Part shown: positions 35,598 through 47,723 of the stretch, in pieces | Layout of the letters: each line of letters starts with the position of its first letter | Position numbering within the stretch: position 1 is the stretch's first letter | DNA from: Vermamoeba vermiformis | Taxonomy: Eukaryota > Tubulinea > Echinamoebida | Direction of reading: 5' to 3' | Assembly: GCA_045837725.1 (NCBI GenBank) | Contig: JBEWZL010000048.1 | Coordinates: forward strand, 186,001 to 250,000 | Length of the DNA stretch: 64,000 nt | Notes under the pieces: model-generated | What the model saw: only the letters and a program-made list of their open reading frames with translations | What the model was told of the DNA's origin: nothing | The model's database searches: none | Position numbers and translations under genes: made by a program

Positions 35598-36129
35598 GGT
35601 GTGAGAGTTATTGTACCATACTGTAAAATAAAAAGGTTACCTTGTAAGTACTTAGTTTGAGAGATGGGAGCGGCAAAGGTGGTTTGTGTTCAGTCACCAA
35701 TGTGGGCAGCCACTGTTGGAATTATGTAGGCCAGCATTTTTCATCTACATGGATCTATGACCAGATTGATTACTAGCCAGGTGGTCCAGCCAGCTAAGTT
35801 ATCAGACCAACTGCCTGTCTGGGACTGAGGTTAGCGTAAGGAGCTGGACATCCCATGGGCAGGGTGTCCCTGTGGACGGGACGTCTGCTGACCGTTCTTT
35901 GCAGCAATTGAGATTATTGTATTGATATGTTTCTGCAGAACCAGTGTATCGTTGTCTGAACTTGGACAATTTTTACGATCCCAAGATTGCCAATTCGAGG
36001 TGACCATGCTGAGCCATTCCAGTTGGATAATCTGGGGTTCTGCTGGGGGGTGGCCAGGCCAAATTGGCCAGGGTGGCCGGTCCAGCCAGGCCAGCCAGTA
36101 GGACTTAGTAATTTTGCCAGGAAGGATGC

Positions 36130-36290
36130 AGGAGCAGGTTCAATTCCTGCTGTAGGCAAAATTTTATGGAAGTTTGTATGGGGGGGTGGTTGCCCTGGGT
36201 TCAGTTCCTGGTATCTGCATGGATTTTTTATTTATTGGACTTTGAAAAAATCTAGTAGCCATACAGTCCCAGGTTCAATTCCTGCCGTCT
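36130..36290 (+). repeat. Three tRNA T-arm-like (B-box) repeats
   Basis: Three copies of a tRNA T-arm occur at 36137-36148, 36198-36208 and 36272-36282, each GGTTCA(A/G)TTCC or nearly so. In the first copy GCAGG-TTCAATT-CCTGC forms a perfect 5-bp stem with a 7-nt T-loop. The others pair with one or two wobble or missing pairs. Spacing is 61 and 74 nt. No anticodon arm or acceptor stem is found around any of them, so these are not intact tRNA genes. A tRNA-derived SINE, or repeated internal Pol III B-boxes, is the likely origin. Confidence 0.5.
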
Positions 36291-37017
36291 GCCATTTTTT
36301 TATTTTTCTGGATGTCAGTTACTAGGGAGGTCGGCTTGCATACTGTGAGCTGGACGTCCACCATGGGCAGGGCGTCCACTGTGGACGGGGCGTCCGCTGA
36401 CCTTAGGTTTTCTCTGACAGTTGCAGCAATTGCTCAGACCACTGTATTATTGATATGTTTCTGCTATATCCAGTGTATCTGATGGTCTTGGACAATTTCT
36501 AAAGGAGCTGGAAAAATTAGACTCATCAACAGAACTAGTCTTCTGCATACCTCACTTGGCTCCAAATGTTTACAGTTTCAATAGCTATAGTAAGCAGCTT
36601 CCAAATCTATGCGTGCACTTAAATCAAAGCTGATACAAAAAAGTTGACATGCACACCCTTTCAACAACATAAAATTTGTAGAGAATTGAAAATACACCAA
36701 GTTCTATACAGAACTATTGATGCATGAGGTTGGTTCTGTGTAAGTAACAATATTTTTTGCAACCAACTTCAATGGGAGTTCTTCATATGTAAGCAACAAA
36801 ATGGCCAGAAAATTCATAATCAATCTTTATACGGGTGGTTAAGATCTGTGCTAGTACTTAAATGGGGTTTGCTGAAATCACCAATGTATGGCAACTTCAT
36901 CCCCTCCTAATCTCTGTTCTACAGCACTCCTCAGCAGCCAGAAAGCAAAATCCACCCATTTTATATTCATGTTCTACATGCTGAAACAAGGTGCATTTGA
37001 ATTGGTCATTACTAAGG

Positions 37018-37122
37018 TCGGTGGACACCCCGTCCATGGTGGACACCCTGTCCATGGACGGACACCCTGACCATGGACGGACACCCCAACCACGGACGGA
37101 CACCCTGACCATGGATGGACAC
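37018..37122 (+). repeat. Short tandem minisatellite, about 18-19 bp unit
   Basis: About five imperfect head-to-tail units of the type CCATGGACGGACACCCTGA are found here, drifting to variants such as CCACGGACGGACACC. Related single units appear at 35850-35885, 36358-36395 and 38065-38105, so the unit also seeds the rest of the island. Each unit contains CCATGG and GTCC/GGAC inverted pieces. Confidence 0.6.
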
Positions 37123-38431
37123 CTTGCTCACCATGTGCAGGACGACCTCCTAGTGGTTTCTTATCAGCCAATGGTGCTTTAATATGTATACTACTGCCTC
37201 ATATGTACAGACGCACCAGTTGGTGCATTGTACCATACCTACATACCTGGCCGGCCACACTGACCAACTTGGCCTGGCCGACCTCCGCTTGGTTGCCAAA
37301 TTTCCCCTACCTCCAGGGAGAGCTGACACGTTCTGGCTGGCCTAGGCAAGCTGGGCTGGCAACCCCTGACCACAAGCTACCAAGCATGCCCAGCTTGGCT
37401 AGGCTGTCTATGAATGCAATAGTTCTACACAGAACATGGATTTTCCTGCCTGACGCACCATAGTATTTTAGCTTGGTTTGCTAGTTTAAGTGGAGTGGAA
37501 AGTCCTTCTTTTTATAATCTACCTTGGTGGATGTCTTGTCACCAAAATTATTTTGTTGTCCATCCAGGGTCCTCTGATGTTAGTAATTGACCAACTTGTA
37601 CCAAACTGTGCCATTAGCACCAGCGGACCCAAGAATGCTACTATTGGCATCAGCAGGCTTTGGGTTAACCGCTGGAGGCTGAAAATGTCATTGTTCTGCA
37701 AAGAACTTTATTACTGGAACTTTGTTCTATTAGATGCAATATCGTTTAAACTTTGGAAATACTTAGAACTATTACTATATAACAAGAAAATATGGGTAAT
37801 CGTCAAAGATATTGTAATGACAGAAATGTAAATTTTCCGCATTAAGTAGGAACCATCCATCAGCTTTTGTTACTACACAACTATACGTATTTTATACACC
37901 ACTGAACTTTGGCTACAATTCATTGTCATCTAACTGTCCAAATTTTTTTGCATCATTTGTTGTAACTTTGTCCAGCCTGGTGGCAAACCTTTTTATATGG
38001 AAGGGATATGCTTAACCACATACATCTTATTAAAAACTTCATACTATGTGAAGTATGGTCGGACGTGCGGTCCATGGTGGACATCCAATTTTTGCCGGAC
38101 GGGATGTCCACTGATGAGTATCATCCAAGATATTGTACAGAGTCTTTTAAATTAGAATTTTGTCCTGGAGGCAAATCCAAGAAGAAGAGTGTATGTTGTT
38201 TGACAGGGGTACATATGCTCAACCTACTGGAGCAAAAAGAATTAAACTTCATTAATTACTTAAGAGGGACCTGTCCAGACAGCTTTTGGAATTGTGTTGC
38301 TTCATGCGCTTTGCTCAGCACATCAAACAGAAGGCCACCCCTCCAGACACCCTGTCCAAATCCATTGAATAACGCGTTATTTACTTTGGATGGGAATTAC
38401 TTATAATAACAAATTGACTACGAGGGTGATA

Positions 38432-39497
38432 TTAAAATTGTGGCTTGGTGCTCGCAGCAGGCAGTTGATTGCTCTCTGCTTTCTGGAGTTGTGCGCGCTC
38501 GTCCTCGCTGAGCTGATGGAACTGCAAGTGTTTCTGCGAGAGGCCAGTGTGCTGCTCGGAGGTGGCTTCAATGGCCTTGATCTCCTCGGCACTCAGATCG
38601 CGCACGTATTTGGCGGGGGTGCCAGCCCAGTACTGCTTGGTGGGGATGACTTGCTTCTCGAGCACCAGCGAGCCCGGGCCCAGCACCGCGTGACTCGAGA
38701 CCACTGCGCCGTCGAGCACCGTGCTGCCCATGCCAATGACGGACTTGTCCATAATAGTACATGCGTGCAAGATGCAGCCCTGCTCGACTGTCACGTGATT
38801 GCCAATCAGGGTCGGGGTCTCGGGCTGAGAACGACCGTGCACGACAGTACGGTCACCGATGGAAGAGTTGGATCCGATCTTAATTTTAGACACATCACCT
38901 GCGCGTAGGCGAGACTGTTAGTGGATGGAGCAGAGAATTTGGATCGAGTGTCAACTCTGCGTTGTTATTTGGTAATTACTCGCAATATCAGTATCGTTAA
39001 TTAATGTGATGGTTGTTAATGACTAATTGCTATAAAACGAGTTGGCGTAATGTTTGTATCGATCGAACAATTATAATGGGCAAAATAACCAAATATTTGA
39101 TTGAAATTCATTATAATGCGAATATATATTATAATAGACGTTAATGCGGCCACAAAAGTCACTTACCGCGCAAGATGGCGCCATACCAGACAGAGGTCTT
39201 GTCACCAACTTCCACTGAACCAATCACTGAGGCATTAGGAGCTACAAATGCCTTGTCTCCGACCTTAGGCTTGTTGTCAAAGAAATTCTGCAATCGTCTG
39301 TGTCGAGATACTAATTTAAAATAAAAAAAAAATAATTATTAAAATAATTATCACATCTAGTTGTATCAACGCTGCAATGAGTGCGTACATTGTTCTTTGA
39401 ATGCGTAATTTCCTTGGACGGTGCTGCCAAGTCTGTCAATAGCTTGGCCAGTCTCGCGGATGCCGCGACCAACTAATGATAACACGCGCTTCAACAT
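38432..39497 (-). CDS. Gamma-type carbonic anhydrase (complex I gamma-CA family)
   Basis: Three exons, about 39497-39389, 39311-39168 and 38898-38432, give about 238 residues. The N-terminus LKRVLSLVGRGIRETGQAID is basic and amphipathic, and RLGSTVQGNYAFKEQ follows, as in plant and protist mitochondrial gamma-CAs. The left-handed beta-helix reads VGDKAFVAPNASVIGSVEVG, SVWYGAILRGD, IKIGSNSSIGDRTVVH, HVTVEQGCILHACTI and WAGTPAKYVRDL. His residues at the expected zinc positions are visible in VVH and in ILHAC; the canonical third His cannot be confirmed by eye. Such proteins form the matrix-side gamma-CA domain of mitochondrial complex I. The family's presence in complex I is a non-opisthokont trait. 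Confidence 0.88.
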
Positions 39498-39692
39498 CTG
39501 ACTAGTATTAGCTTGATTTTGAATACGGAACACTAGTGCTCTTGTGCTTGCCTAGTCTGCAGTAAATAACGTACTAGCACAACGCAGCAGATTTATTTTG
39601 CCCGGGCCCTGGCTGACTATTATTTGACCAGATCTGCCGTGCCGGGCCCAGAACAGATCTGCATTGAACAGAAGCGAACACAGCTCAGTGCG

Positions 39693-42128
39693 ATGACTAA
39701 GAATCAACAGTATCTCAACTACGTGCGACACATTGCCTCCCTGTTTGCTGGCGATCAACAGCCTGAAGGTGAGTCCGTCGGTTTTCGCATCCAGATCGCA
39801 TCTCAGAAAATTTAAATCGAATTTAACGCGTATATTTATATCGACCATATTATTCGATGATTTATCTTCGTATTTGTGATGCAATTAACACGATATTCTG
39901 CCGGATCGAGTCCGATCGTCACGGTGCATAGGACAGCGACTAATTTGATTGCTAAAAATAGACGCAGAGCTGGTGCTGGACAACGCGTTCAGTGAACTGC
40001 AGGGTCATGAACTCGAAGTCTGTCAAGATCGGGACGGCAGTGCGCAGCTCGAAGTGTTGCTGCATCACAGTCACGTGACGCACTTGACTGCCCTGGTCGA
40101 GCCTCTTTTGCAGTCTGCAAATATTGCCACGTGGTTCGAGCTCATGTCCAATGTGTTTGCCAGTCACGTGATCGACGCCGTGTTCAATCAACTGCAGCAC
40201 TGCATGACCGACTATCACGTGACTGACGCGGACTATCAATCAGGGCTCAATCTCGTGCGCCAGATTGTCACGTGCATGACCAGCTCTGAACACCGCGACG
40301 TCCTGGCCGATCACTGGCGTCAACTGCTCACTTCCAAATATGGTTCGTACACGCTGCGCCACACTTATGCCCTGGTGCACGCGCTGCTCAAACACGCTAC
40401 CAAAAAAGGAAATCGCAAGGCCCAAACCACGCTGACCAATCACTTGAGCGCGCTGTTGACAGCACTCACGTGGAGTACTGACAGCAAGTACCTGATTGAC
40501 ATGTGTCACCACGAGGCCACCGCGCACGTGATCGAACTGGTCCTGGAGATTGCAGCAGATTCAGGTGCGGAGATACAGCGCGAGAATCACGTGTCTGAAT
40601 CGGGCTATTTGTGGCTCGTGGACACGCTGCTGACCTCGGAGACGAGTTCCGACGAGGAGCACGTGACTGACATCCTGAAGCGCATGAAGCACGCGGTGTG
40701 GAGCCACGTGATGATTGCGATCATCAAGCACGTGACTGCACTCAAGAACAACCAAAAATGGAACTGGGCAGTGCTGTACCAAAAGTATTTCCGCACGCGG
40801 CTGGTGGCACTGTGCGCGCACCCCGTGGCAAATTTTGTCGTCCAATCACTGATTGCCACGTCATCCACTGAACCACACTGGCGCATGCTGTTCACTGAAA
40901 TGGAGCCGCAGTTCAGGTAAGACACTGCCCTGCTCGTGTTGGCACTGGTACTAATTCAGTGAACGCCGTTCAGTGAACTGCTCGATGGTCGCTTAGGTGT
41001 GGTGCTGAATCTGCTGAACAGCAGTGTGACACATGTCAACACGCAGCCTGAGCTCGTCAAGGCAGTTGTCAAAGTGCTGTCCACACTCGTCGCCAAAGAT
41101 CTCGCTGCCAAAAATGGTAAAGAGCCTGACAGCAATACCCTGGTGCAAGAGACGCGCAAACAGATTGCCAGTCTGCTGCTGCACTTGAAGAACGCGCCAC
41201 GTCATCAGTACAAGAAGCAGGCACGTGACAGCGGCGCGGGGGACAGTGTGGCTAAAAATAGCTTCGGACAGTACTCCGGCATTGGCTGTCAACTGCTGTC
41301 CGCGCTGTTTCAACTACAGCACGAGGTCAATCAGTTCGTGCTCAAGAGTTTTGCCCAATTAGGCAAAGACGAGCACGTGAAGATGTGCAAAGATCACCAA
41401 GCTAGTCACGTGATCGAACACTTTCTGACCAGTCGCCACGTGCCACTCGCGCTCAAACAGAATTTCATTGAATCGCTCAAGGGAAGCTTTGCCGAGGTAC
41501 GGTGCTAATTTTAGATTATTGTCACGTGACTGACAGCTGACAGCTGGCACAAGACAAATATGGCTCGCATTGCGTGGACAAGTGCTATCAGAACAGCGAA
41601 TTGTCAAAAAAGGAAATGATCACCAAAGAACTGCTCAAACACGAGCGCGAACTCAACACTTCCTTTTATGGCAAGCACGTGCTCAAGAACTGTCGCGCGG
41701 AACAATACAAAAAGAAGCGCGATGTGTGGCGCAGCAAAGAGCAACAGAATGAAAAGACACGTGAAAGGTTTGCAGATATTTTAGCGGCACCCACCGAGGA
41801 CGAGCACGTGGAGGAGCACGTGACCAAGGATGAGCCTCAGACAGCAGTGGCACCCGCACCGAGCACCGAGGCACGTGGCACGAAACGCAAGCGAAAAGAA
41901 GTGACAGGTGTCAAAGAGGAGTCAGTGACAGGTGTCAAAGAAGAGTCCGCAGAAGATGACATTGACCGCGTGTTCAAGAAAATCAAACCCAACCCACGTG
42001 ACGAGGACGAGCGCGAAGAAGTGACGATGACACCTGTCATTCAGGAGTCTGCAGCGCATGACACGCGCCTCGACAACATTGTGGCGGCACTGAAGAAAAC
42101 GAAGCACAACAAACACAAGAAGAAATAG
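39693..42128 (+). CDS. NOP9: NOP9-like nucleolar Pumilio-repeat protein
   Basis: Four exons, 39693-39769, 39961-40916, about 40975-41496 and 41543-42128. Start ATG 39693 (MTKNQQYLNYVRHIASLF). The body is a string of Pumilio-type helical repeats with recognisable cores: SHVIDAVFNQL, KYGSYTLRHTYAL, AHVIELVLEI, NFVVQSLIAT, SHVIEHFLTS and KYGSHCVDKCY. The wide spacing, the long acidic insertion and the Lys-rich C-terminal tail fit NOP9 rather than cytoplasmic Puf proteins. NOP9 binds pre-18S rRNA in the nucleolus and controls Nob1 cleavage in 40S maturation. The second intron ends with CTAAAAATAG used as the 3' splice site (39952-39961, AG at the end). Repeats repeatedly use CAC GTG codons. Confidence 0.85.
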
Positions 42129-42245
42129 GGCGCTATAGTATTGTACAGGCAGTAAATAGTGATGCATCGACACGTGCGTATGACGCAGTGTTGTTATTAT
42201 TGGTATTATGTACAAGCAGTGATTACAAGCAGTGATTAGGCGCCC

Positions 42246-45200
42246 TTAATAGCGATGACCACCACGACCACCGCGGTTGTAATCATTGCGATCGGAGTGA
42301 CCTCCGCGCTGATATCCTCCGCGCCCTCGCTGATTGTTGTAGCCCGCGTTGTTGTTGTTGTATTGCTGCTGGTTGTACTGGCCTGGCTGATTGTATTGTT
42401 GACCCTGATTGTACTGTTGGCCCTGATTGTAGTGCTGACCCTGTTGCGCGTACTGGCTGTAGTTGTTGTAGCCCTGATTGCCGTACTGTTGTTGATAGCC
42501 CTGTTGATTGTGCTGCTGATTGTAGCCCCCGCGTCCGCCACGATATCCGCCGCGTCCTCCGCGCTGATCGCTGCCCTGGTAGTGGTCGCGTCTGTCCTCG
42601 TGATAGTTGTCGCGCCGTTCACGTCCGTAGCTGTCACGTGACTCGTCGCCGTAGTCGCGGCGCTGATGTTGTTCGGGGTGGTAGTGGCCGCGCTGGTAGT
42701 CGTCGTAGGGTCGATAGCGCTCGTTGTGCTGCTGATGGCCGCCACGTGATTGGTAGCCGCCACGTGACTGATAGCCTCCGCGGCCCTGGTAGTTGTCGCG
42801 GTCGTTGCGCAGATGATAGTTGAGTGTGCGATCAGCGCCACCTCCGCGACCAAACGTGCGCTCACGTCGAGCATTGCGGCGCGAGAGATCGTAGCTGGTG
42901 AGCTCTGGCTCGGGCATGCGCACACTGTCCAACAGCCCACCAGGGATCACCATGCGATGCAGTGGGGCAGTACCTTCCGGCACGGGCAGCGCTTGACCTG
43001 TGCGGAACTCCTCCGAGACAGCAGGCATGATGTACTGTGCGCACCACACAAAGCCGTCCAGTCCTAATTTGGTCATGATTGTCAGTTGGAAGGGGCTGGG
43101 TGCGAGGTGTCCGAACAGTTTTCCCGCCCCCGCGAGTGAGGTGAGGTCTGCAGCGCTGGTGATCTTGCGCCACTCAATGCTGCTCAGTGCACGCGCCACG
43201 GTATCAGCGCGCACACGATGGCGCTCGTCGAGTTCACTGCGCACTGCAGAGAGCTGCGAGCTGATGGCACTGTCGAGCTCACTGCTGCTCAGTGCGGGCT
43301 GTGCGTCACTGGCCTCGACGATGGGCACGGACTGCACGGCATCACTTGCCTTATTAGGCTCGTACTTGGTGAGGCCCAGTCCGTACAGCTCTTCAAAGAG
43401 GTGCGCTCCATCGTGATCACGTGACACGAAGATGACTTCAGCACCAATCGAGTTGCGCTTCTTCTCATCGGGCGTGAGACTGCGCTCCACGGGCTCAATG
43501 GCAGCCAACAGGCGCTGCTCGTCGATGAATGGCAGCAGTGCGACACCTTGCCACTCGTGCTTCTTGCCGTTGAGATCGATGACAAAGTTCTCAGGATAGA
43601 AGTCGAGGATGGGACTCTCAGGGTCAGTCATCAGTCGGCGATAGGGCTCGGGCACACCTTTGGCACTGGCAGCTGGCAACACACCCATGAGCTGCGCGAA
43701 GGGCGTGAAGGGAATGTCGAGCTCTGGCTGCGAGTAGAGGTCAATGTCGCGAATGGTGTGGTCGTGCAGGTACGAGGGCAGCACGGGCGGGGGCAGCTGA
43801 TTGTAGCGACCACCGTGCACGACAGCAGCGACGTCAATCTCGCTCACTCCGCCATCTGCCACCAGCTCAGCCACGAAGGGTGCGTAGTGGTACTTGTAGA
43901 ACCAGCGCCACGAGGGACAGCCCTGGTAGTAGTAGCGCAGCACCCAGCACAGGCCTTCAATGTAGCTCTGACGGATCTCTTTCATGAACTGCTTGTCGTC
44001 CATCGACACGTGGAACTTGTTCTCGTAATATCGTTCGCGCCAGCCCTCTTCACCGAGGCGCACAGGATCGCGCTCATCGTCCGAGTCCACTTCTTCGGTC
44101 TCGTCGCGCGGTCTCTTCACGCCACGATTGGGACTCACCTCCGCACCACTCTCGCTGGGGACTGCTGGCACAGGGGGCTGATTGACAGGTGTCACTGGAG
44201 TGACAGGTGTCGCACTCTGACCCTGGCTCGTGGCGTACAAATTGAGTGCGTTATCAATCGCGGCTTTCAACATTTTGGCGGCATTTTTGTTGCTGTCCAC
44301 TGAACTGCTCACGACTGGTGGCGCGGTGACAGGTGCCACTGGTGGTGCGGACTGCGCGCCGAGTGGTGGCAACACGCGTCCGAGAACATCAGCAAAGTTA
44401 CCGGCAGGGAATGCGACGGGCTGCGAGAGCTGCGAAGTGTTGTAGCGCGGCAGTGGCACATTGGCCTCGATCGGTCCGAGCACCTCTTGACTGTTGCTCA
44501 TCGACAGCTTGCGTCGCTTGGCGTTCTGTTTGCGTTGTTTCTCGCGCTGACGGCGCTCAGCCAGAATTTGATTCTCGCGCGGGGCCAGATCTTCGAGCAA
44601 TCTTTGCACGCGTTCGAGGTGCACATCTCCGTCGTGCGTGAGATATCCGCCGAGACTGGGCAAGATGCCACGATAAATCTCGGTGAGGAGATCAATGGCG
44701 CCCTCGCGGATCTCGAGGGTGGGCAAGTGCGGCAGAAAGTCATTGCCGACAAAGAAGCACAAGAACACGTAGTCGTCAATCACGCGCTCAAAGTCGTAGG
44801 GGAAGGGCAGATCTATCTTGAGATCGTTGGCCAGGTACTCGCGCAGCACATTGACGCGCAAGAACTGATAGGGCACTTGTTTCTCATCGGGGGTCTCGCC
44901 CTCCGCCGTGCTCTTCTTCGGATCCAGCACTGTCGTGCACTCAGCGGCGATGTGTCCGGGCTGGCCACAGCGGTGACAGTTGTTCGAGTGCTTCATAGTC
45001 ACCACCTCGCGCAGAATGTCAAAGTGCGGCTCGTGCGTGGCGAGTGCTAACATGATGAGATCTGCATCCAGTCCGTACAGCACGTGGTGGGTGTTCGGAT
45101 CGTAGCCAGGCTGATGTCGCTGATGTCGAATGTAGTCCATAATCTTGTGCTCACCCTCGCCAGGTACATTGGCATCGCTCAGAATCACGGCTATCTTCTG

Positions 45201-46032
45201 CCAGCCCGGATCTGATTTCTGACGCTGCGCCACATAGCCCTGCAGTCCCTGCGACACTTTGTGCATGAACTCTGTGCCCGGTGTGATCACATTGCTGTCG
45301 AGGCGTGACTTGTTCTTTGCGGCCTCTTCCTCTTCCTTGGCCTGTTCCGCGCTCAGCAGTCCCTGTGCCACCAAGTCCTCGCGCGTCTTCTGCTCGGCGA
45401 TCGCTTTGTCGCGCGCTTCTTTCGCGGCACGGAAGCGACGTGAGCGCTGCTGATTCATCTTCGCGCGCGGTGCCACGCCGTCTAAATATAGATTAGCCAA
45501 TCATCATGCGTCGCTGCTGTCTTACCGATTGCCATATATAGTAAACGACGAGGACGAACGATTGCAAAAATGCGATCAATATAACGATAAATGTTCTCTA
45601 ATACCTCTTCTTCATCTTTGGGTTGCTCCTGTTCGTAAACACAAGTAAATTAGAATTTTGACCGATGGATCAATTCGGTGTTTTATCAAAACTCGATTGG
45701 TTGTCGATTAATAATATGATCTTGGTGATATATCTGCATTATAAATCGATGGAAATTATATTCTATTTTAATCATTCAATGGAAAATTTTTGTATTTCGA
45801 TAAATTGTGGTTATGATCAAGATCGCACCTTATTTTCAGGATGGAAGCAAGGATGAATAATACCGTTCATATCTAAATATAAACAATCATATTCTACACC
45901 ATTAGGATTCTTTTGAGAGGTGTCAGGTGGGATTTGAGCTCCGTTAATTTCTCTCCACGCTTCTTCAACCACATCCACCACAATGCGTGGATATTTTTTT
46001 GTTAACCACATGAAAAACGCTGGAATACCCAT
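42246..46032 (-). CDS. XRN2: XRN2/Rat1 nuclear 5'-3' exoribonuclease
   Basis: Three exons, 46032 to about 45835, about 45632-45528 and about 45484-42246, give roughly 1180 residues. The protein starts [20 protein letters not shown], the XRN family start, then [17 protein letters not shown] with catalytic acidic residues. Exon 3 has [40 protein letters not shown] and [22 protein letters not shown] knuckle [14 protein letters not shown] marks the nuclear XRN2 type and is absent in XRN1. The C-terminus ends in a long RGG/GYNQQ-rich tail. XRN2 trims pre-rRNA and drives torpedo termination of Pol II. The basic, Gly-rich tail is longer than in yeast Rat1. It is divergent from WBP11 across 305 bp. 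Confidence 0.94.
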
Positions 46033-46337
46033 GTCGATCTTTGTGATTAAATTATTGAGTTGATTTTAGATCGGATCCAGACCGAGTTATCTAGCTGGAA
46101 TGTAGAAAGTGACAATAAATTTAATCGCACTACCAATGATACGTGCTTGCGTATCACGTTTCAAGACAAATAATTGCCGTGAAAAAATTGGCAGCGAGGT
46201 CGTTGACAGGGACAAATTAGTTGGGAAGTTTTTGTCAGCCAAAGCCAAGAAAAAGATAACACGGCAAGCGTTTGATAGGACGATTACAAGACCATCACAT
46301 CGTAACAGCAAACACATCGTGCTCTATCGTACATACA
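46033..46337. promoter_or_regulatory. Divergent promoter region of XRN2 and WBP11
   Basis: This 305-bp gap between head-to-head genes is AT-rich and holds no other gene. Both genes act in nuclear RNA metabolism, so shared control is plausible. Open frames crossing it lack protein character. Confidence 0.4.
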
Positions 46338-47592
46338 ATGGGGCGCAAGAATGGTCGCAATTTGAACCCCGCGGATGCACACCGCAAAGAGCAGCGCAAA
46401 AAAGAGCTCAAAAAGGTACATATATCGTGTATTAATTATTAATAATGGTGGTACTCTCAGAACAAGAAAAAACGAGAAGAGGTGCGCACCAAAGTACTGA
46501 TGACAAAAAAACCAGATGAGCTGAAACAACAATTGCAAGAGCTTGAAAAACACGACAGCGCACACGAAAGCAAAGTGTTGCATAAGAAAAAATTAATAGA
46601 GAACGTGTTGTCGAAGATTGACAAGCCAGACGAAAGCAGGTAACTTTGCTGGTCCAGCTGCAGCACTGCCATAGTAATTAATGCGTGTATTGTGCAGCAA
46701 TGAGCCTAAAGAAGATGATTTTCCACCTGAGGAGTCGCTTTACTACGATCCAGTGTACAATCCGTACGGTGCACCTCCCCCTGGTGCGCCCCGCATGAGC
46801 AAAGGTCAGTCCTCCATGCACCCTATGTATGTGCAGTTATTAATGTCCCTCGCAGCCCAGTACGCGATGATGCAAGCCAATGCCAGCATGATGACGCGTG
46901 TACCGGGCCCTCCCACATCTGCACTCAAAGTACCTGGTCCTCCACCAGGACCTCCTCCCGCACTTAAATTCCCGGACCCCCCAGGCCCTCCCCCAACCAA
47001 TTTCCAGGTCCCCCCCCCGGTCCCCCTCCTGGTGCCAGGCCCACCGCCCAGCAAACCCCCTGGCCCACCTCCTGGCCCACCTCCTGCCAAATCTAGTGCG
47101 GTCCCCCCTGACACACCTGCACCTGTACATACTGCACCCGACACTTCCCCTCACGCCCTGCCCCTGCCACTGACCCCAGCGGTCCCCTACCCCGCCCCCG
47201 ATGCGTACAACTACCCGCCCTCGTATCCGTACCAGTACCCGCCCAACTACGGCTATTATCCGCCCTATTACCCGCCCTCCCTGCCGCACTCCAGACCTCC
47301 CATGCCACCAGTGCCACGAGTTCCAGTCCCGGTGCCCGTAACAGTTCCCGTCCCCGAACCAGAACCCGAAGTCGATGAGAAGCCAATGCTGGTCCCGACT
47401 TCGCTGCGTGTCAAACGGTTGCAACCGCTGCCACCAACGAGCAGTGCGCCCAAGGTGAAGCGAGCACGTATTGATGAGCCAAACAACACTAATACTAGCA
47501 CTACCAATAATAATAATACCAATAATACTAACGATGCTGGAGACTCGTACGAGGACTTTATGAAGGATATGAAAGATCTTGGCGCTCTCTAA
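46338..47592 (+). CDS. WBP11: WBP11-like splicing factor (proline-rich)
   Basis: Three exons, 46338-46415, about 46461-46638 and 46699-47592. The start MGRKNGRNLNPADAHRKEQR and KKELKKNKKKREEVRTKVLM match the N-terminal Wbp11 domain (human NPTDQARKEARKRELKKNKKQR). A helical stretch and acidic PPEESLYYD follow. The remaining two thirds is dense proline with PGPPPGPPP and PPxPPR-like ligand motifs for WW domains, then KVKRARIDEP and a Thr/Asn-run tail. WBP11/SNP70 binds WW proteins such as PQBP1 in spliceosomes. The gene is shorter than vertebrate WBP11 but keeps both diagnostic parts. Confidence 0.88.
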
Positions 47593-47723
47593 AGAGCTAT
47601 TGTATAAATGTGTATTTGTGAACCTCAGGGGTCCTTATTTACTCAGGTGTTAATTACAGTTTGCTGGCGCTAAACAAAATCAGCATTAGCTGGTACTGAA
47701 AGAAGATAGCAAAGGGACTATTA

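Larger units (their letters stand above)
35641..38400. repeat. Gene-poor island of diverged repeats
   Basis: This 2.8-kb region differs from everything around it: no convincing gene, no CACGTG word, and repeated GTCC/GGCC-rich motifs. A block of about 130 bp occurs twice as a direct repeat (about 35836-35972 and 36348-36498). Both copies contain a GGGCAGGGYGTCC core, GTGGACGG, GCAGCAATTG, TTGATATGTTTCTGC and CTTGGACAATTT. Other parts share (T)GGCC(A/G)GCC motifs (36049-36100 and 37251-37310) and GTCCATGG(T)GGAC words (37018-37122, 38065-38100). Open frames of 60-132 codons occur (37490-37831, 38008-38406) but look like chance or decayed sequence. I read it as a pile of old mobile-element pieces of unknown family. 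Confidence 0.6.

Noticed and set aside
36100-36300. Functional tRNA genes
   Set aside because: Only T-arm-like hairpins are present; no acceptor stem, D-arm or anticodon arm can be folded around them.
37018-37122. CRISPR array
   Set aside because: Units are contiguous, imperfect and without unique spacers; the context is eukaryotic.
35641-38400. Retroviral, LTR or other virus-derived element
   Set aside because: No terminal repeats, polymerase, integrase, capsid or envelope-like reading is visible; the repeats are short and noncoding.
43548-44303. 251-codon plus-strand open frame opposite XRN2
   Set aside because: It has no recognisable protein character; the XRN2 exon explains the conservation of this stretch.
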